Shown here: positions 21,562 to 32,488 of the stretch, one piece after another
How the letters are laid out: each line of letters starts with the position of its first letter
Numbering within the stretch: the stretch's first letter is position 1
Assembly: GCA_027625915.1 (NCBI GenBank)
Contig: JANTQA010000033.1
Coordinates: 7,130,001 to 7,194,000, forward strand
Length of the DNA: 64,000 bases
Source: Anaeramoeba flamelloides
Lineage: Eukaryota; Metamonada; Anaeramoebidae
Reading direction: 5' to 3'
Notes under the pieces: generated by a model
Told to the model about the DNA's origin: nothing
Seen by the model: the letters and a program-made list of their open reading frames with translations, nothing else
The model's database searches: none
Made by a program: the position numbers and the translations under genes

Positions 21562-24500
21562 ATGGACGATTTTGAGGAAACATGGGACGAAGTTGATGTT
21601 GAGGAATTAAAAAAACATTTCAAAGTAAGAAGTGACTCCAGTGATGCAACATCGAGCGAAGAATCTGGAAGTGATGAAGACAAACAATATTTAGCAAAAA
21701 AAAAAAAGTACCATTCTAGCGAGATCTCTGAATTGGAGGATCCCATGCCAGATCCTGATCAAAAAAAGAGGACCCGTGGTGAAGTAAAAAAAATCTATCC
21801 AAATTCCACGTCTTTGCGAGGCTTTTCAAAATCAATGACACAAACATCTGCGATTGACTCAAGCTCAACTGACTTCGATCCTATCTGTTATTTGACGCAA
21901 TTAAAAACGGGTTGGAGCATTAAGAAATTGAAAAAAGGCAAAAAGAAATTGAAAGAAAGGATGGATCGCAAGAACCGTGATTTGATTACCTTTATAAAGT
22001 CGCATTTCCAAGGCTTTGTCCATGCGAAGGACACTGTTGATGGCATCAAAGATCAGTTTAACAATTCCAATATGCGGGCCAATCGGAACATCACACAATT
22101 GGAGAAGAAGTATTCCAAATTGGTTGAGACGAGCGAAAAAATCTTTTCCGCTGTGATCGATCGAAAGAAGGAGATCGAAAAATACCGCTCGGTGCTTTCC
22201 TTTTTCAACCGTTATAGCGACATTCTCATTTTGCCAACGAGCATTGCGCGCAGCATTGAGACGGACAATTTGGAAAACGTTGTTGCTGCGTATATTAAAA
22301 CAAAACGATTCACGGAGCTGGGGAAAAACAAAGTTTTCAAACAGGTTTTAGATCAAGCAGAGAGGGCAATTATCAAGTTTCGTGAGCAGCTTTTCCAAAA
22401 GCTAAAAGATCAGAAGCTGTCTTCAGATAAATTGGACCAAATTGTTGGAATCTTAAACGGTCTCGACAGCGAAATCGACCCTGCCTTATTTTACGTCGAG
22501 CATAGCGAAAATTTAGTTTTAGGTTCCATGAGCGCAAGTGCTGGCGAAGCACAGCTGAGGGTTCGGATGCTTTGTGGCCCCAAAACTGGGCCCAATTCTT
22601 CGTTATTTATTTCTCCCGAAACGATTGAAATTGTCAATAAGCACCAAGTAAATTGCCTTGTGGAATGCACAAAAATTCTTATGACTCACGTTCCCCGCTT
22701 ATTAACATTTGGCGATCTCCATGCCTTTGAGTCACAGCCCCTGTTTATACCAAACAAGTCTCATAACCAAAACGAAAAGGAAGGGAACAATTTGACCAAT
22801 GAAAACAAGAAGAATGCTAATAAAAAGGACAATGAGCAATTAGCAAAACTAAATAAAAACAAAATATCAAATACAAACATGAACACCAGTTCTAATTCCA
22901 AAAATAATTCTTCCTCGTCATCAACTCCGTCCACAAATACTAAGCCGAAGGAAAATTCATTGAAAAACAAAAAATTGGATTCACCATTCAAGAAGGTTAA
23001 AAATCAATATTCCAAAATTTCTGGTGAATTTAAAATTTCTGGCACGGGTACTGGCACGGGGACGGGCACAGGGACCAAATCGAGAACACATACTGTTTCT
23101 CAGTCATTGACGAATGCTAGCGAGAAAAATGGTACTGAAGATGACACTCTCGACGACATCACTGATCCCGAAACATTAGATTCCGATAAAGAAGATCATA
23201 ACGAAAAAAACGAAAACTCAGAAAAGGACAAAGAAAGAGAAAGGGGGAAAGGAAATGAAAACGAAAAAGAGGATGAAAATAACCATCAAAGCATTCGGTA
23301 TGAAAAAATCAAGAGGTTAACAGTCTCAAGAGTTAACGAATCTGTTTCAAATATTTTAAAAAATTATTGCCAAATTGTCAAAAAAATGTATTTTGACAAA
23401 TCTCTTTTCAATCAGGATATCAAGGAAATTGCTGTGCCAAGAATGCAAGGATTTATGAAAAGGGTGATTTTATCAATAATTGTATTAAAGCAGACCTTTG
23501 AAGAAGAAAATGTGCCTAAAAAATATTTGAAAAAGTTGAATAATTTATTTAATCGTTTGATGCGATTTTATTTAACAGTGAGAAGCAAAATCGCAATGGT
23601 TGAGGCATCGAGGTTCTATTTGCTTGAAGACTGGCAAAGGGATCATGAGCAATCGACAATCCGAAGTTCCTATGTAACAAATTTGCCATCAAAATTTGAA
23701 GAAATGATCCATGAACTTGTGCAAGATTTTGATGGGATCATCGATGCAGATAACGAGCAAATGAGTAATTTATTAACCAAGGCAATAATTGAAATGTGTC
23801 TATGCTTTTTAGATGGGCTGCATTATCTGGCAATTAGCTCCAAAAATAAGCCAGATAAAGAAGTCTTTCCGGAATATTATACATATTTGCCAAAGGATCA
23901 AAGCTCTTCAAAGAACAAAAATTCGGCAAAGAATAAAAAGCATCGTGAGCAGGTGAAGGATCAAATACAGTTAAAAAAAAGAACCAAACTCGAAAAATTG
24001 GAAAGGGTATTAAACCAAAAAAAAATTACAAAAATTAAAGAAATTTTTGAAAATACTTACATAACCTCTTCAAAGTCATCGATACCCTCACCAGATAAAC
24101 AATTGCTAGTAATTTATTGCAATTTGGAGGACTTTAAATTAGAAGTAATTAGCGATTTATTTAAATTATTGAAAAAAAAATATCCACAAACAGACTTATT
24201 TGAAAAAAAAAAATTAATAGCCAACTTAATCCGAGAATTGAAAAAAAAAATTTTAAAAACGTATATTTCCCAAAAGGTCAAGATATTAAATTCAATCTGT
24301 AAAAATGGCTTATTGTTTTACGGCTACCAATTAAAGAATTTCCCAGAACCCCAAGAAGTCCGGGATTACTTTTTAGAACTTTTACACCAATTGGTATTAT
24401 TAAGAGCTGAAATTGTTTCAATAACGGCTTCCAAAAAATTAATGAAAGAAGTTTTATCAACAACAATTGTGCACCTGTTTATCGCACTGCGCGAATGCTT

Positions 24501-24780
24501 GAAATTAATTAATAGTACAAATACCAATGGCGCAACACAATTATATCTTGAATTAGAATTAATTTCTAAAATTTTGAAAAAATATATGAACCAAGACTCA
24601 AAGAATTTGAAAAAACAAATCTATAGTAAAATTGAAGAAATGGTGATCACTAAATTCCAATTAAGAAATAACGGATTTGAAATTCATCAATTGAAAACTA
24701 AACAATTTGAATTGATATTTAAAAAAGTTATAAATAGTACCTTTTTACAATATGCTTGTTTTAAAGGACAAGAAAAATAA
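21562..24780 (+). CDS. EXOC2: Exocyst complex component SEC5 (EXOC2)
   Basis: SEC5 is one of eight subunits of the exocyst, which tethers secretory vesicles to the plasma membrane. One uninterrupted frame of 1072 codons ends in TAA. The N-terminus is acidic and Ser-rich. The conserved SEC5 core begins near residue 105 with DPICYLTQLKTGWSIKKLK, followed by KERMDRKNRDLITFIKSHF, then HAKDTVDGIKDQF and a long coiled-coil-prone helix (to about 210). Residues about 395-590 form a low-complexity insert rich in Asn, Lys and Ser, with a (GT)n tract near 494-506 and a charged region. The C-terminal helical rods follow (about 600-1072). I see no N-terminal TIG domain of the animal, Ral-binding kind. The 5' core uses more G+C codons than the A/T-rich 3' half. 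Absence of introns is unusual beside its neighbours. Confidence 0.85.
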   Translation: MDDFEETWDEVDVEELKKHFKVRSDSSDATSSEESGSDEDKQYLAKKKKYHSSEISELEDPMPDPDQKKRTRGEVKKIYPNSTSLRGFSKSMTQTSAIDSSSTDFDPICYLTQLKTGWSIKKLKKGKKKLKERMDRKNRDLITFIKSHFQGFVHAKDTVDGIKDQFNNSNMRANRNITQLEKKYSKLVETSEKIFSAVIDRKKEIEKYRSVLSFFNRYSDILILPTSIARSIETDNLENVVAAYIKTKRFTELGKNKVFKQVLDQAERAIIKFREQLFQKLKDQKLSSDKLDQIVGILNGLDSEIDPALFYVEHSENLVLGSMSASAGEAQLRVRMLCGPKTGPNSSLFISPETIEIVNKHQVNCLVECTKILMTHVPRLLTFGDLHAFESQPLFIPNKSHNQNEKEGNNLTNENKKNANKKDNEQLAKLNKNKISNTNMNTSSNSKNNSSSSSTPSTNTKPKENSLKNKKLDSPFKKVKNQYSKISGEFKISGTGTGTGTGTGTKSRTHTVSQSLTNASEKNGTEDDTLDDITDPETLDSDKEDHNEKNENSEKDKERERGKGNENEKEDENNHQSIRYEKIKRLTVSRVNESVSNILKNYCQIVKKMYFDKSLFNQDIKEIAVPRMQGFMKRVILSIIVLKQTFEEENVPKKYLKKLNNLFNRLMRFYLTVRSKIAMVEASRFYLLEDWQRDHEQSTIRSSYVTNLPSKFEEMIHELVQDFDGIIDADNEQMSNLLTKAIIEMCLCFLDGLHYLAISSKNKPDKEVFPEYYTYLPKDQSSSKNKNSAKNKKHREQVKDQIQLKKRTKLEKLERVLNQKKITKIKEIFENTYITSSKSSIPSPDKQLLVIYCNLEDFKLEVISDLFKLLKKKYPQTDLFEKKKLIANLIRELKKKILKTYISQKVKILNSICKNGLLFYGYQLKNFPEPQEVRDYFLELLHQLVLLRAEIVSITASKKLMKEVLSTTIVHLFIALRECLKLINSTNTNGATQLYLELELISKILKKYMNQDSKNLKKQIYSKIEEMVITKFQLRNNGFEIHQLKTKQFELIFKKVINSTFLQYACFKGQEK

Positions 24781-24880
24781 TTCTTCGTTTATATATCTAT
24801 TTATTTTATTAATATTTTTGATTTTTTTTTTTTTTTTTGTTAATTGTTCTATTTTTTGGAACACATCTTTTAATAAAGGA

Positions 24881-24916
<36 letters not shown>

Positions 24917-26111
24917 GAAGAATTAGTGTTGATTTGTTTTACGTTATTTTTTATCTTGATCTTTATTGTTAATATATTAGATTATAAGAAAAATTTATTT
25001 TGTAAAAAAAGCTACTTTTTTGAGATATAATTTTTGTATTAAAGGTATGATCAGGATAAAAAATATTATTCCGAATTCAATCAACTATTCACAATTTGGT
25101 TTGGTCAATTTATTTCTGTTTATTTATCCATAAAATGATTTTTTTTCTTCTTGCTAAAACAACTCTATTTTTTAAAAATCATCAACAGCATTATTCAAAC
25201 TAAAAGTCTTTTACAATTGGTTGATAACAAATACATATATAAAGATAAGAAAAGTAAGTAAATTCTAAAATATAACTATGTCTTCGAAAAAAAAATGATT
25301 ATAGAACCTATTTTATTCAGGAGATGGAAAACATATGAAAAAAACAGAAAATTTTGGATAAAATAATTTAAATAAAGTATTTTTATTTTTGTATTATAAA
25401 AAATGAAGATTAAATTGAATTATTGAAGAAAATGAAAATTAATAAAATTATGAGATATCAATAGAATACCACAAAATCAACATGGCCCAGGATGTTAAAA
25501 GGAAAAAACTGAACTCAAATAGAAATGAATTATATCTATAGCATAAATTCATTTCAGTTCGAACTTATTTTTTTTTTCTGATCTTAACTAAATTTCAAAA
25601 ATTTGTACACATCTGAAATAAAAAATCTGGAAAATATCACCAATTTATTATATTGTTCCAAACATAATATAAAACCACGTTTAAGTTACATATTATTAAT
25701 GTTTTTATAAGTAATCATTCTCATCCAACAAAAATAAAGTAAAAATATTAAACCAAAAAATAAAAATTGTTATGTCCCAAAATGTGGAAATGAGTAGAAC
25801 AAAAAATTGTATTGATAAATTTGTTAAAGTTGAACCAACAATTATCGAGCGAAATAATCATTATTTACTTTTAAATAATTGTATATGATTTTTCTTCTAT
25901 TAAATAAACTAGACTTTAATTTTCTATTGTTCAACTTTTTTTTTTTGTTTTGATCTAAAAAAACAAATTACATAATCGGAAAAAAGGAAATAAAAACAAA
26001 TACAAAAAAACAAAAAAGATAGAAAAATCAAAATTATATCAAAATAGAATAGAAATTTTCATAGTGTTAAACTTTAAAATGTTTAAACCTTCGAAATTTT
26101 GGCAAATTCTA

Positions 26112-26149
<38 letters not shown>

Positions 26150-26479
26150 ATAACATATTTTCTCGAAGTAGTACCCCCCCCCAAAAAAAAAAATAAAAAA
26201 AAAATGATTAAACATGTGAATTTTTTATTTTGTTAATTATTTTGATCTTTTACGAATATTTTATTGTTTTTGAAATGAAAAAAAAAAAAATGATTATATA
26301 ATTACATAAAATTTTCTTTTTTTGTAATTAAATCAAAAAACTTAAACGAAGAAGGATAAGATCTTTTTACTCAACATTAATTTAAATAATGAATTATTTT
26401 AAAATTAGAAAACTCTGTCTTTCTAAAAAGTTGAGAAACGAGTTCGTGTATCAAGTTTTATTTGGACCTTATGATAATA
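24781..26479. other. Intergenic after SEC5 with a repeat copy and (TA)n
   Basis: Poly-T tracts follow the SEC5 stop, then AT-rich DNA. Copy 2 of the dispersed repeat lies at about 25610-26090, with (TA)n at about 26115-26146 and a short C-run followed by A-runs near 26172. No gene seen. Confidence 0.6.
25610..26090 (+). repeat. Dispersed repeat family, copy 2
   Basis: Direct-orientation relative of 19060-19555, with recognisable order but many substitutions, suggesting an old family. No coding potential. Confidence 0.6.
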
Positions 26480-27540
26480 AACTCAATTCCAAAAATTGGG
26501 GCACACCTTCAAAATCAATTTAATTCTAAGAAAAGTGATGTTTGACCCTTAAAAAGAAACATTAGATATTAACAATCAATGTAAATAATTTTAAAGTTAA
26601 TTATTTATCATTTTATTTCATTATTTTTTGATTTTTGATTTTCAATAATTTTTTTGATTTTTTTTTATTATTTTTTTTTCTAATAAAAAAAAAAATTTTC
26701 TTTTTTTTTTCAAAACATTTCGAAAATCTCAAAATCACTTTAAAATGAAATTTAAAAGTTTTCATTCTGATCACAAAAAAATTTTTTTTGTTTTCTCTCA
26801 AAAAGAAAAAAGATTCTTTTTTTATCGAGAAAAAATTTTTTGAAAAAAAATCATGATATGGGGTGCTAGAGCACATGGCCTACAAACAGACCTTATTATC
26901 ATTAATGGAAGTGTGAATACTGAATGTATTATTAATGATATTATCAAAAAAATCAAATGTAATTCAACTCGTTAATTCAGAATATGGTGAGTTGAAATGG
27001 ATTTTCAAAAAGGATGGAGCTTGTCCACATACTTCAAAAAAAAAAACTCAAACTTCCTTAAATCGGGGATGTAATTTTCTGGAACCTTGACCCCCAATTC
27101 CACAAATTTAAATCCAATTGGGAATTTATGGATAGTAAACTGAAAAATTGTAACCAAAAAACGAAGAAGAATTTTTAAAATTTTCACTAATGTATGGAAT
27201 ACTTTGAGTTGGGAAACCTAAGAAAATTAGTAAACTCTATATTTAAAACGATAGATTTAGTTATCAAAAGATAAGCTGAATCTATTAATAGTTTTTATTA
27301 ATTTTTCTTTCAATAAAAATGGATTTTTTGGTAACCGTGTTCCAAAAATAGGGGCACACTTTTTTTATTTTTTATTTTTTATTTTAGGAATTGAATTTTA
27401 AATTTACTATAAAATATATAAATAGTATTAATTAAATATTTTTGGGTCTTTTATTATTTTAATGTTTAAGTGTTAAGTATTTTGGAGTATATTTTTATTA
27501 TTGTAATTTTTTTTTATGTCCCATTTTTTGGAATTGAGTT
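26480..27540 (+). mobile_element. Degenerate Tc1/mariner-type DNA transposon
   Basis: The ends are inverted repeats: AACTCAATTCCAAAAATTGG at the left and its near reverse complement ending GGAATTGAGTT at the right. A TA lies directly outside each end (26478-26479 and 27541-27542), the target duplication typical of this superfamily. Inside, the plus strand reads transposase motifs in order: IWGARAHGLQTDLIIINGSV (about 26857-26920), FQKDGACPHTS after a one-base shift (about 27003-27035), and PNSTNLNPIGNLW (about 27090-27130), matching the family's WG, FQQDGAPxH and PNSPDLNPIENLW blocks. The N-terminal DNA-binding region is not recognisable, there are stops and at least one frameshift, and the total is about 1.06 kb. 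It is inactive. Confidence 0.85.
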
Positions 27541-28065
27541 TAAGTTTTATTTTGACTATTTAAAAATACAGATAAATTATTCATTCATTAAAGAAAAATT
27601 TTTAATATCGGTTCTTATACTTCCCAGAGGTTGTGAGTATCCTAAATAATTTTGTAAGAGTCGAGTGGTTATCTTAGTTATTTTAATAAGAATATCTAAG
27701 GCCATTGTAATCCTTGTTGAGAGCAAGCTCGAGACATTAGGATTGCAATGGCCTTAGATATTCTTATTAAAATAACTAAGATAACCAATTGCAAGTGCTT
27801 TAATTATGGTGGGTATTACACTGACAATCGAGAAGATATAATCTAAGATATTCAGTTGATTTACATCGAAATTTAAAAAAAAAAATTGAAACAAGCAAAC
27901 AACAAAATAACGAAAAAAACTTTTTATTTTTTTTTTACTTATTTTTTAAGGGAGGAGTTATTAGCCCCTATTGTGTGCCCGAATCCCTAAATTTTTATTT
28001 AGGAATCTTATTAAAGACTCAAAGATAAGTTTATTATCCACTAAGGCTAATAAACTTGATGAATT
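27541..28065. other. Intergenic between the Tc1 element and the LINE
   Basis: Holds the long hairpin at 27666-27787 and plain AT-rich sequence. No gene seen. Confidence 0.6.
27666..27787. repeat. 49-bp near-perfect hairpin
   Basis: Arms 27666-27714 and 27739-27787 are reverse complements over 49 bases with a single T/C difference, around a 24-base loop that itself holds GAGCAAGCTC. Near-identity of the arms argues for a recent origin or selection. The left flank reads GTCGAGTGGTTATC, which resembles a pol III A box, but no tRNA fold could be drawn. Confidence 0.9.
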
Positions 28066-30400
28066 TTTTTTTTTATAATAATATTTTCAATATTATTATT
28101 TTTTAATATATTAGATATATTAATTTTTTTTAATTCAGATATCCAGATTTAACGATTATTTTCATAGGCTGAGCAATTCCATAGAAAATGGTCCAAATCT
28201 TCAATGATATCTAAATTATTTATTTTTTTACAGATCTCACAATATTTTGATTTATTTTTATTCATAACATAAGAGTATCTATTTAAATAATTTGTAAAAT
28301 TTCTGAGTTTTAAAATTGAAGTTGAACCCTTCCATTTTAAATATCTTTGTTGTTTGTTTATTGTGTTATTTATTTGGATAATTTTAAATATTTTTGGACT
28401 TTACAGCTTGGGCTATTTTCTAATTGATTAATTCTGAATTTATCCAATTCAATTTCTATTTCTTTTAAGTTATTTGATTGCCAGTTAATATTTTCAAATT
28501 CTTTTTCTCTAAAAGGTAGATAATCAATTAATTCATCAAAACCAAGGGTTTTTAATTTTTGTATTAATTTAAATCTTCTTTTATATATTGTTATTCTAAG
28601 AGGATCAATTTTTGCTTCAGTTTTATAAATAAGCCTGGGAGAGTGTGGGTTAATTAATAAAAATTTTGTAATTTTTTTATTAATCCAAGTATCAATATCT
28701 TTAAAATCTGTTTTCGTTAAATCAAATATTTCTAATCCAAATAATAGTTGACTATGTAATACAGCTTTAAAAAATTGAATTTTTAATCCATTAGATAAAA
28801 TTTTTTTGTTTCAAGATATTGATTAACTTTTTGAAATTGGTCTTAACTTTCTCAAGGTTAAACTTTAAATGAGCTATTTTATCAAGCCAAATACCAAGAT
28901 ATAAAATTTTCTTTGGAATTAATTTTTTTTTCGTTTTATCACTATTTCGATTCATTCCGAAATCTTTTATAATTTTAAAGATTTTTTCTAGTTGAAAATT
29001 ATTTCTATCAATGATCCTTTCATAAGCAAAATTAGATCATCTGCAAACATCTGAACATGTATTGCTAATGTTTTAATTTTTTCTTTGAGAAAATGAGTAA
29101 TAAATCCAAATAATAAAGGAGATAATGGATCTCTTTGATAAACACCAATTCCTTCTTTTGAATAATATGCAAGTAGATATTTTACAATAATTTCATTTTT
29201 TAATAAATTTTTTTAATTGAATAATAAATCAATGAATGATGTATAGAGTCAAAACATTTTTTGAATATCTATTGTAACAATATAAATATCTCCATTTTTT
29301 GAATTCATTTTTTTAACTTTTGATATTCATTTAATAAATTTAAAACTACAATTCTTGTATCTAATTTCTTCTTAAAACCAAACTGATTTTTTGAAACTAA
29401 ATCCAAAGAATCTTGGATTCCAGCATATAATAATTTTAGAAAAAATCTTGGAAGAGTTTGATTAATTGAAATTGGTCGATAATTCAGCGGTATCCTTTCG
29501 TCCCCTGATTTATGAACGAACAATAAATTTCTTTTTTTAATAAATTTGATATTTTTCTGAGAAATATCATTAATCTAATTAAAAAATATTTTTTGGATTG
29601 TCCTGAGAAATTTGTCATAATTTATATAAAATTCACTCTAAACCATTTTTTATCGATTTATATTGAAATATTTTATCAAATTCTTTGACAGATTTATTTT
29701 TTTGATATTTGATAATTTCTTTGATTTTAGAAGTTGAAAATATTTCCTCTACTTTAATATCTAATAAATTATTTTTATCTAATTTAAAATTTTTAATAAA
29801 ATTTAATATATATTTTTTTGGTTTTTTACTAATAGATTTAACAAACCCGAAATAAGATGTTTCCATATTATCATTATTTAAAATCATTTTACTCGAAGTT
29901 TCTCTTAATCTAATAATCTTTTTCCAAAAATTCTGATTATCTTCAAATTCAAAATTAATATGATTTATTAATTTAAAATATTGTTTTGAATTTCTGTCTT
30001 TAATTTCTTGAATTAATTCATTATTTTCAAATACTCGATTAATTAGATTATATAATTTTAAATCTTTTTTAGGTATATTTAAAATAATTCTTTGTTTTAG
30101 TTTAAATTGTTTTTTAAAAATTTTAAAATTCTTTTCATTAAGTTGATAATTCTTAGATTTATAAAAATTTGTAAAGTCAAGATGAAACTTTGCAATATCT
30201 TTAATTTTATATACATTTTTTATTTCCCAATTTTTTTTGATATTGAATTTATTTAGGATTGCATTATGGTCACTAATTTTATTTTTAATAGTTTTAGATT
30301 TGATGGATTTTAAGTTATTAAAATTTGTGATAAAATAATCCAAGTTATTAAAAAAAACTTTTTATTAAAGGATCTTTTTTTCCCATTTTACTTTTCAGTT
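28066..30400 (-). mobile_element. Degenerate 5'-truncated LINE (non-LTR retrotransposon)
   Basis: Reading the minus strand: the end of an endonuclease domain with SDHNAI near 30270, a linker of about 200 residues (30343-29633), then reverse transcriptase with LNYRPISI and the fingers/palm (29523-29305). Next comes the motif around IDIQK...FDSI (about 29250), QRDPLSPLLFGFITHF, and the catalytic FADD at 29047-29036. It closes with a C-terminal region ending in CEIC...DHFLWNC, a zinc-binding motif (about 28240-28165), and a stop at 28149-28151. A poly-T stretch near 28066 on the plus strand would be its poly-A tail. Several frameshifts and stops break it, and the endonuclease N-terminus and any ORF1 are missing. 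Family placement beyond LINE is not possible by eye. Confidence 0.85.
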
Positions 30401-32488
30401 TCCCTATTAGTCTCCAATGTTGAAATACTGTGAGATCTTTTTAATTCATTTACTTTGGTGCACACTTTTCACTTATTTTGTGCTTGATCTTTTGTTAAAC
30501 TCAATGGATCTGCTTTTTTTGTTGACTCTCCTTAAAACACCATCAAGTGTGCATAAACTATTAATTTAGTTACTTCTTAAAAATTTAATTTTCTTTTTCA
30601 ATTCATTTTATTAAAAATAACAAAAAAGATAAGTTAAAAAAAATGATCTTGAAAAAAAATATCTCGTTAATAACTATGGTACAAAATTAGTTATTTTCAA
30701 AAATGTCAGAGCTGAAGCTTTTCTCATCACTTTTGGTACACTAAAAGGAATTGATCATTTTTGATCAAGATATTAACTTTTTTGTCCACAAAAAATTTTT
30801 TAATTTTTTTTTATCAATAATCAATGAGAGGATACTACTCATTGAACCTAAGAAAAAACTTCTCAATTTTTTCCAAGGACTACCTTATAATCCTCAAAAA
30901 ATAACCAAAAAGAAAAATTGCAAAAAAAGTATAGAAACGTATATCAGCAAAATAATTGCAAAAATAACCAATAATACATGAACACAAAAAGAATTGAAAT
31001 TCCGCAAAAAATTGAAGACAACAATAATTTCAGAAGGACAAATCCTTTCTTAAAAAGGTCACTTCTTCCAAAACTATAACCAACTTTTCAATATCCTATC
31101 TAATTTGAAAACTTTTTTGTAATATTAAATGACATTATTCAATAAAAATGAATCAAGATTGGAATTAGTACAAATCATATGTATCGTTTTGAATGTTATC
31201 AAACGTATGACAAGATCTAAAAAAGTCCACCATTTATCCTTATTGGAAAATTGATATTTTCGAGAAAATGTTTCTTTTAATGATGAGTGAATCTTCTGGT
31301 AATGATAATTTAACAACCTTCTTGAGAAAATTTTTCCTCTTTTCATATAATCCATTTCAAATTTTGTTTTTTTGGAAATCGAAAAAAATTTTGTTGAAAT
31401 AAAACCAAAAGTTTTTTTCTGAAAATTTTTTAGAAAAGAAATCATAATTTAAACAAACACCATCAGACCTGAACAAATCGAAGAAAAAAAACCGTTCTTA
31501 TTTAATTTGATTCTTTCTACAAATAGAGTAATTTATGATATTATCATTTCAAAGTATCTTTCTATAGTTACACTCAAAAAGTTGATTTTTTTATTTTCTC
31601 ACAATTAATATTTTTCATTATGGAAAAAGTACATACATCAGTTATATTATTGGTTGGTGCTAGATTAAACACTGTCCACTAATTATATTTGCGTTTTTAT
31701 ATTTAAAGTAACTCACCTTAAAATTATTAGTATCATTCAAAAATAAACTCCATTTCACTCAAAGGGACAGAAAAAATTGAAAAAGTCACTTTATTTTTAA
31801 GAAACAACCAAACTTAGATTGTTTAGAAATACGAGAAATAATAAACTTTGTATTAGAGTCGATAATCAGAAAGGAAATACCTGAATAAACCATAAATTTC
31901 AAAAAAAAAATGTTAAAAAATTTTTTGGTTCCACATATTGGAACTTCTCATGCAAAATTTCCAATTTCTTTGGGAAATTAAAATTGTTGACAATTATATT
32001 TTTTACTTGTAAATGTATGAATTTTAAAATAACATACAAAACCAAACTTTTCTTAATGTTAATTTGGAGTTTCAAATATTTTTTTTTACAAATTTAATTT
32101 TTAAAAAAAAAGAAAAGAAAATGCAAAATGTAAAAAAAATAAATTTTTACAAAATTTTGAAATAATGATTTTGATCTAAAAATTGAAAATTTGGTTTGAG
32201 AAGAATAATGAATTAAACTCATAGAATGTGTATTTTTTCAATAAAACTGGGTCCCCTTTGACAGAAAAAGAATTTATTTTTCCGATCCAAGGAAAACTAT
32301 TATAATACTGAGAAAAAAGGAAATAAAAGCTAAAAAAAAAAAAACAAAAAAAAATAAAAAATTAAAATGGCAAGTAATTTAACAAGAATAATATTGTATT
32401 CAATAAAAACTATTTTCAAAATAAAAGGAAAGATATTTAAATTTATATTACATAACAAAAATAGGTCTTGCTCTGAATGATAATTACT
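30401..32488. other. Intergenic between the LINE and the BCAS3 gene
   Basis: No confident gene. The minus strand at 31445-31125 is open for about 106 codons (KKTKFEMDYMKRGKIFSRRL near its middle), but it has no recognisable family and no clear splice context. Words GGTGCACACTTT (about 30459) and AAGTGTGCA (about 30548) are inverted to each other. The rest is AT-rich. Confidence 0.5.

Noticed and set aside
27655-27745. tRNA gene or tRNA-derived SINE at the hairpin (GTCGAGTGGTTATC looks like an A box, GCTCGAGAC like a B box)
   Set aside because: No acceptor, anticodon or T-arm pairing could be drawn, and the B box deviates at an invariant position. The palindrome explains the sequence better.
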